A stretch of 64,000 bases of DNA from Serinibacter salmoneus (GTDB lineage Bacteria; Actinomycetota; Actinomycetes; Actinomycetales; Beutenbergiaceae): assembly GCF_002563925.1 (NCBI RefSeq), contig NZ_PDJD01000001.1, forward strand, positions 1,556,973 through 1,620,972, written 5' to 3'. Made by a program: the position numbers and the translations under genes. Shown piece after piece: positions 60,289-64,000 of this stretch; within the stretch, counting starts at the first letter, position 1, and every line of letters starts with the position of its first letter. The notes beneath the pieces were generated by a model. The model saw only the letters and a list, made by a program, of their open reading frames with translations. It was not told where the DNA came from and searched no databases.

Positions 60289-62436
60289 TCAGGCAGCGCC
60301 AAGCTCAAGCGCGCCGAGTAGAGCGTCCTCGATGGCGGGGCGGATGGCCGTGAGGTACGGCTGGTAGGGGTGAACTGTGTCTGCCTTGGTCAGTTCGTCC
60401 TGGGCGAACGCCGGACATAGCCCGTCCACGCAGAACCAGTCCTGGCTCTCGATCGCTTCGATGGTCGGATCAGCGCCTGCGAGATCGCGGACCACCGAGG
60501 CACGGTCAAGGTAACCCTGGGTCGGTGTGGATACGCAGTCCGCCGGCGCGGAGAGAGTGCTGTAGCACTCGCTCACCTGCTTCTCATATGGCGCCGGGGT
60601 CAGCAGTACGACCTTCTCGGTACTGCCGACAACCGCCTGAACTGCCTCCGTGAACCCGGTGGTCCAGTCCTCCACCGGGAGGTTGCCCGTTGTCCCGGTG
60701 ATGGTGCTGATGGAGAACTGGGTGGTGATGATGACCGCGTCGGGCTGTGTCTCCTGGACGAGCTGGTCGGCCTCTTCCTTCCAGTCCGCACACCGTTCAG
60801 CGGCGCCGCCGGAGGTGAGGTCCAGGGTGCTGAACTCACACCCGTTCATGGCGAGGGATCGCACAGTCCATCCCTGATCAGTGAGGATGTCTACCAGGAT
60901 CGGAGCGTATGCAGCGGCCGTGGAGTCGCCGAGGAGCACTGCGGTCCGCTCACCATCACCCCAGGTGCAGCCTCCGTCGGGTGCTGTGGCGGGGTCGGCG
61001 CACTCGGAGAACTCCTCGCTCATCCCCGAGCCTGTGCCGATCTGCTCCACGACGGCCTCCGGCCATGCCGAGGTACCCAAGGCGTCCTCGAGGGCCTGAG
61101 TCACCTCGAGTTGGGCCGGCCCGACACTAGGCTGCTCCTTCTCCGTCCCTTCTGAACCATCGATGGGCGCCGCGGTTGTGGCCGCGACTACCGGTGCTGT
61201 GGTGGGGGCTGTCACCGTGATAGCGACGAACGCCAGTACCGCGGTGGTGACCGCGAGGAAGCCCGTTGCTCCGTACTTCATGCTGTCGGCGTACTGGCTG
61301 CGCCAGGACTTCCAAGCCTCCCTGGCCCGAGGCTTCTTGAAGAGCGGAGACTGGTGGATTGGCTTCTCGATCGCGTGGTAGGACGCGACAGCGAGAGCGA
61401 ATCCGACCACCAACGTCAAGGCGTACCCCAGTGACCCGGATCCGGGGAACAGAGTCATCCCGAACACGATCGCCGGGAAGTGCCAGAGGTACAGAGAGTA
61501 TGAGATGTCCCCGATGTACTTGGAGACCGGGTTGGTCAGAATGACGGCATGCTGCGGCTCATCGCCGATACCTGCCGCGATCGCCATCGCGGCGCCCAGG
61601 ACCGGCAGCAGCGCCCACGGCGCGGGCCACACAGACTCCGGAGTGATCACAAAGACGGAGACGACCATGATCGCCAGGCCTGCCCACGACAGCAGGGTCC
61701 GGGCGCCCGCACGCCCCGCAAGGGACCTTCCTATGGCCGGTGCGGCGACGGCGATGGCGGCTCCGATCCCGAGCTCCCACCCACGCGTCAGGGTGGAGAA
61801 GTAGGCGAAGGTGGGCGAGGCTGTGGACTCGATCATTGCCCAAACGAACGACGACACGGAGACGATCCCGATCGAGCCGCCCGCCAACAGACGGGTGCTA
61901 CGCGCCGTGACCGGGCGGAAGCGGGCGTACAGCAATAGCAGGCCTAGCAGCAGCCACGGCCAAACGAAGTAGAACTGCTCCTCCACGGACAGGGACCAGT
62001 AGTGCTGCAACGGCGAGACCGCGGCGCCCTGCCCGAAGTAGTCGGTGCCCTCCAAAGCCAGGTTCCAGTTCTGACCGAACAGGAACGACCACACCGCGTC
62101 CCACGTCACGGACTGCGCCCTGGACGCGGGGAAGATCAGGTAGCCCAACGCCACCGTCACCAGCAGCACCACCGTTGCCGCGGGAACGATGCGCTTGATC
62201 CGGTTGCCGTAGAACCGAAGGAACGAGATGTGCCCCGTCCCCTCGTACTCACGCAACAGCAAGCCCGTGATCAGGAAGCCCGAGATCACGAAGAACATGT
62301 CCACGCCCGCGAACCCACCATGCGGCCAGCCCAAGAGATGATCCAGGAAAACAACCACCACCGCTAGCGCACGTATGCCCTGGATGTCACGACGAAGGGC
62401 CTTCTTGGGCGGTGAGGCGTGGGCTGAGGATCGCAT
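60289..62436 (-). CDS. Acyltransferase 3 (OafA-type) with C-terminal SGNH domain
   Basis: 715 aa. Start ATG 62436 gives the standard N-terminus (RRDIQGIRALAVVVVFLDHL); longer readings have atypical sequence. Ten or more transmembrane segments follow in residues about 20-410, including FFVISGFLITGLLL and HYWSLSVEEQFYFVWP. Residues about 480-715 are an SGNH hydrolase-like domain with the serine in LLGDSTAAAYAP and the histidine in TVHPYQPYL. It should O-acetylate a surface polysaccharide. In a prophage this fits lysogenic conversion that changes a receptor. Confidence 0.85.
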   Translation of the reverse strand: MRSSAHASPPKKALRRDIQGIRALAVVVVFLDHLLGWPHGGFAGVDMFFVISGFLITGLLLREYEGTGHISFLRFYGNRIKRIVPAATVVLLVTVALGYLIFPASRAQSVTWDAVWSFLFGQNWNLALEGTDYFGQGAAVSPLQHYWSLSVEEQFYFVWPWLLLGLLLLYARFRPVTARSTRLLAGGSIGIVSVSSFVWAMIESTASPTFAYFSTLTRGWELGIGAAIAVAAPAIGRSLAGRAGARTLLSWAGLAIMVVSVFVITPESVWPAPWALLPVLGAAMAIAAGIGDEPQHAVILTNPVSKYIGDISYSLYLWHFPAIVFGMTLFPGSGSLGYALTLVVGFALAVASYHAIEKPIHQSPLFKKPRAREAWKSWRSQYADSMKYGATGFLAVTTAVLAFVAITVTAPTTAPVVAATTAAPIDGSEGTEKEQPSVGPAQLEVTQALEDALGTSAWPEAVVEQIGTGSGMSEEFSECADPATAPDGGCTWGDGERTAVLLGDSTAAAYAPILVDILTDQGWTVRSLAMNGCEFSTLDLTSGGAAERCADWKEEADQLVQETQPDAVIITTQFSISTITGTTGNLPVEDWTTGFTEAVQAVVGSTEKVVLLTPAPYEKQVSECYSTLSAPADCVSTPTQGYLDRASVVRDLAGADPTIEAIESQDWFCVDGLCPAFAQDELTKADTVHPYQPYLTAIRPAIEDALLGALELGAA

Positions 62437-62649
62437 GCGTGGTGGTGCACCTTTGAGTTGGGTTCGGGGGGGAACGCTGAGTGGGATGCTACCGACCGAT
62501 GCAGCCTGCCGCTCGCCGCACCGGGCCGACGGTCGCGGCGACTTCGTCACACCACGCCAGGACGCTCTCCGTCCTGGTCCGAGTCCCCAAGCCCGCATTC
62601 GGCGCAGTACAACGCCTGGGTGCCTGCGACCGAGACGCGACCTCTGGCT

Positions 62650-63351
62650 CTAGAGGTTCGCGGCGGCCTGTTCCAGCGCAAGCATCGCGCCGTTGGCGAG
62701 CATGTTGCCGGCTGCTCCCGCCCAGATCGGTGTGGCTGCCGCTCGAACGCGACGCCAGGCGGAAGCGCGTTCTTCATCGTCGGTGGCTTCTCGAATGACC
62801 GTCATGCCCACGAACTCGGAGGTGGCTGCGGTGTACTCGGCGGCATCGCCTCGCACAAGCGACTCTCGGATCCGAGCGAGCAGGCTCAGGAGGTGGAGCC
62901 GCACCGCTTCGGAGAGCTCGAGTTCCTCAATCGCGCGCTCCACTTCGCTGATCGCGGCCAGCACACGACCCTCGGCCGCGGGGTCGAGGCGGACCAGCGC
63001 GCCCTGCTGGTCGAAGACCAGCGCGAGAGTTTGAAGGAGCATTCGCGAGTCGTCAGAGAGTGCCTTCACGCCCTTCGGCTGTGGGTGGGGCTGAGGGGTG
63101 GTGATTGCCCGCTGCCACTGCGCGATGCCGCTCCGAAGGTTGTCAGCGTCAAACCCGGCGCGCCTGAACGCTTCGAGGCGCTGCTCGATCTGCACGATGC
63201 AGGACATGGCCTGGGTCATGACCGCCGATTCGCTGAGCTGCTGCTTCTCCGCGAATCGGCGACGCTGAACGGTTGGTTGAGTGTTCGCTGGCGCGTCCCA
63301 TCCTTCGAAGATGTGAAGAAGGGCTGTTGCAGGGTTGGCAATGTGGACCAT
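62650..63351 (-). CDS. Hypothetical helical protein upstream of the acyltransferase
   Basis: 233 aa from ATG 63351. Helical, with RVLAAISEVERAIEELELSE and a C-terminal hydrophobic patch (WAGAAGNMLANGAMLALEQ). Similar short conserved proteins occur in actinobacterial mobile elements; no domain recognised. Between integrase and acyltransferase on the same strand. A weak hairpin (62558-62576) lies downstream. Confidence 0.6.
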   Translation of the reverse strand: MVHIANPATALLHIFEGWDAPANTQPTVQRRRFAEKQQLSESAVMTQAMSCIVQIEQRLEAFRRAGFDADNLRSGIAQWQRAITTPQPHPQPKGVKALSDDSRMLLQTLALVFDQQGALVRLDPAAEGRVLAAISEVERAIEELELSEAVRLHLLSLLARIRESLVRGDAAEYTAATSEFVGMTVIREATDDEERASAWRRVRAAATPIWAGAAGNMLANGAMLALEQAAANL

Positions 63352-63396
63352 CACCACAAGGTACTGCTGTGCGCATCCACGCTCGACAAGAACGGC

Positions 63397-64000
63397 CTAG
63401 GCGGCGCCGTTGATGACTGCCATGACGGCGTCGTCGGGTAGGAGGACGTAGCGCTGGGTGGTTTCGGGGCGTGCGTGGCCGAGTACGCGGCCGACTGCGA
63501 GGAGGTCGCGGGTGGCTGCGTATCCGGCGGTGGCCATGCGGTGGCGGAGAGTGTGTGCTGTCCAGTGTTCGGGGAGGGCGTCCGAGAGCAGTCGGGAGAC
63601 GTGCCCGGGTGAGAGGTGGCTACCGCGACCGTTGGGGAAGAGCCAGCCAGGTTTCTCGGCGAGTGCGGCGACGAGCTCGCGGTTGACGATCGGGACGGTG
63701 CGGGTCTTGCCGCCCTTCCCTTTGACGTAGAGCCTGCCGTTGACGAGGTCGCTCCCCCGCACCTGCGCGATCTCGACGCAGCGTAGGCCGGCATGTGCGG
63801 CGAGGAGCATCATGAGGCGTTCGCGTCCGGTGGTGTAGGTGAGAACTCGGTGGAGAACGGGGTCGGGGATGGGGCGTGGTTGGCCGGTGGGAACGGTGAC
63901 GCTGGGAAGGCCTGCGGCTGGGTCGTGGTCAAGGTGTCCGGCGAGATGTGCCCATCGATAGAAGTTCACGATGACGGAGCGGGCACTCTTGCGTGTCTCT
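63397..64000 (-). CDS. int: Tyrosine integrase, C-terminal part (N-terminus off the right edge)
   Basis: Open from the right edge to 63397, 200 aa seen. Catalytic residues in order: R in AGLRCVEIA, K in GKGGKTRTVP, H and R in HTLRHRMATAG, H in GHARPETTQ and Y in QRYVLL. The N-terminal arm and core-binding part starts before ETRKSARSVIVNFYRW. It integrates at tRNA-Asn. It ends MAVINGAA. Confidence 0.93.
   Translation of the reverse strand, partial: ETRKSARSVIVNFYRWAHLAGHLDHDPAAGLPSVTVPTGQPRPIPDPVLHRVLTYTTGRERLMMLLAAHAGLRCVEIAQVRGSDLVNGRLYVKGKGGKTRTVPIVNRELVAALAEKPGWLFPNGRGSHLSPGHVSRLLSDALPEHWTAHTLRHRMATAGYAATRDLLAVGRVLGHARPETTQRYVLLPDDAVMAVINGAA

Noticed and set aside
62437-62649. Gene in the gap upstream of the acyltransferase
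   Set aside because: Frames there are short with no start site; only a weak hairpin (62558-62576) was seen.

Overview
The window is chromosomal DNA from a high-GC Gram-positive actinobacterium, most likely order Micrococcales. This rests on GC-rich codon use, many GTG starts, and an actinobacterial type II fatty-acid-synthesis locus: homodimeric-type aceE, a PucR/FasR-type regulator, fabD-fabH-acpP-fabF and a DUF3145 gene. A fused AccD/AccA carboxyltransferase and a DUF3052 gene fit the same group. The exact genus cannot be fixed from the sequence alone.

Positions 1-20,000 are mostly host core genome: the start of a GH92 alpha-mannosidase, the carboxyltransferase, a decayed integrative element (about 2,838-6,050) beside tRNA-Val, a lipoprotein, a CPBP protease, a DUF3052 protein, aceE, and the fatty-acid operon with its regulator. 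Two matching 17-bp inverted repeats lie in front of the regulator gene and in front of fabD. They look like one shared operator. Then follow DUF3145, a VanY-type carboxypeptidase with five propeller-like repeats, a CAT-anticodon tRNA and tRNA-Asn.

From tRNA-Asn (19,995-20,067) to the right edge the window is a lambda-like siphovirus prophage, at least 44 kb long. Its tyrosine integrase runs off the right end, so attR is not visible. The order is immunity (leftward repressor, rightward Cro-like gene), a long early region of small overlapping genes (HTH proteins, clamp-like protein, DEDDh exonuclease, DUF4326, VRR-NUC, HNH), packaging (small terminase, ParB-methyltransferase fusion, large terminase), head (portal, ClpP-like protease with nested scaffold, capsid), and tail (tail chaperone with a lambda-type -1 frameshift, tape measure with M23 domain, tail tip, beta-helix fibre). 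Then come lysis genes and a right-end cargo zone (zinc-ribbon plus membrane pair between 25-bp direct repeats, HIRAN protein, acyltransferase-SGNH protein, integrase).

The most striking feature is the left end. The repressor-like gene reads leftward into the 3' half of tRNA-Asn and takes its last 12 codons and its stop from the antisense of the tRNA. In the circular phage the leftward order would be repressor, attP, integrase. This is the layout of integration-dependent immunity systems of the mycobacteriophage BPs type, in which integration changes the repressor C-terminus. A second cluster of interest is the right-end cargo. A third is a short conserved peptide (G-T-P-S-L) shared by three consecutive early proteins that are encoded near a sliding-clamp-like protein.
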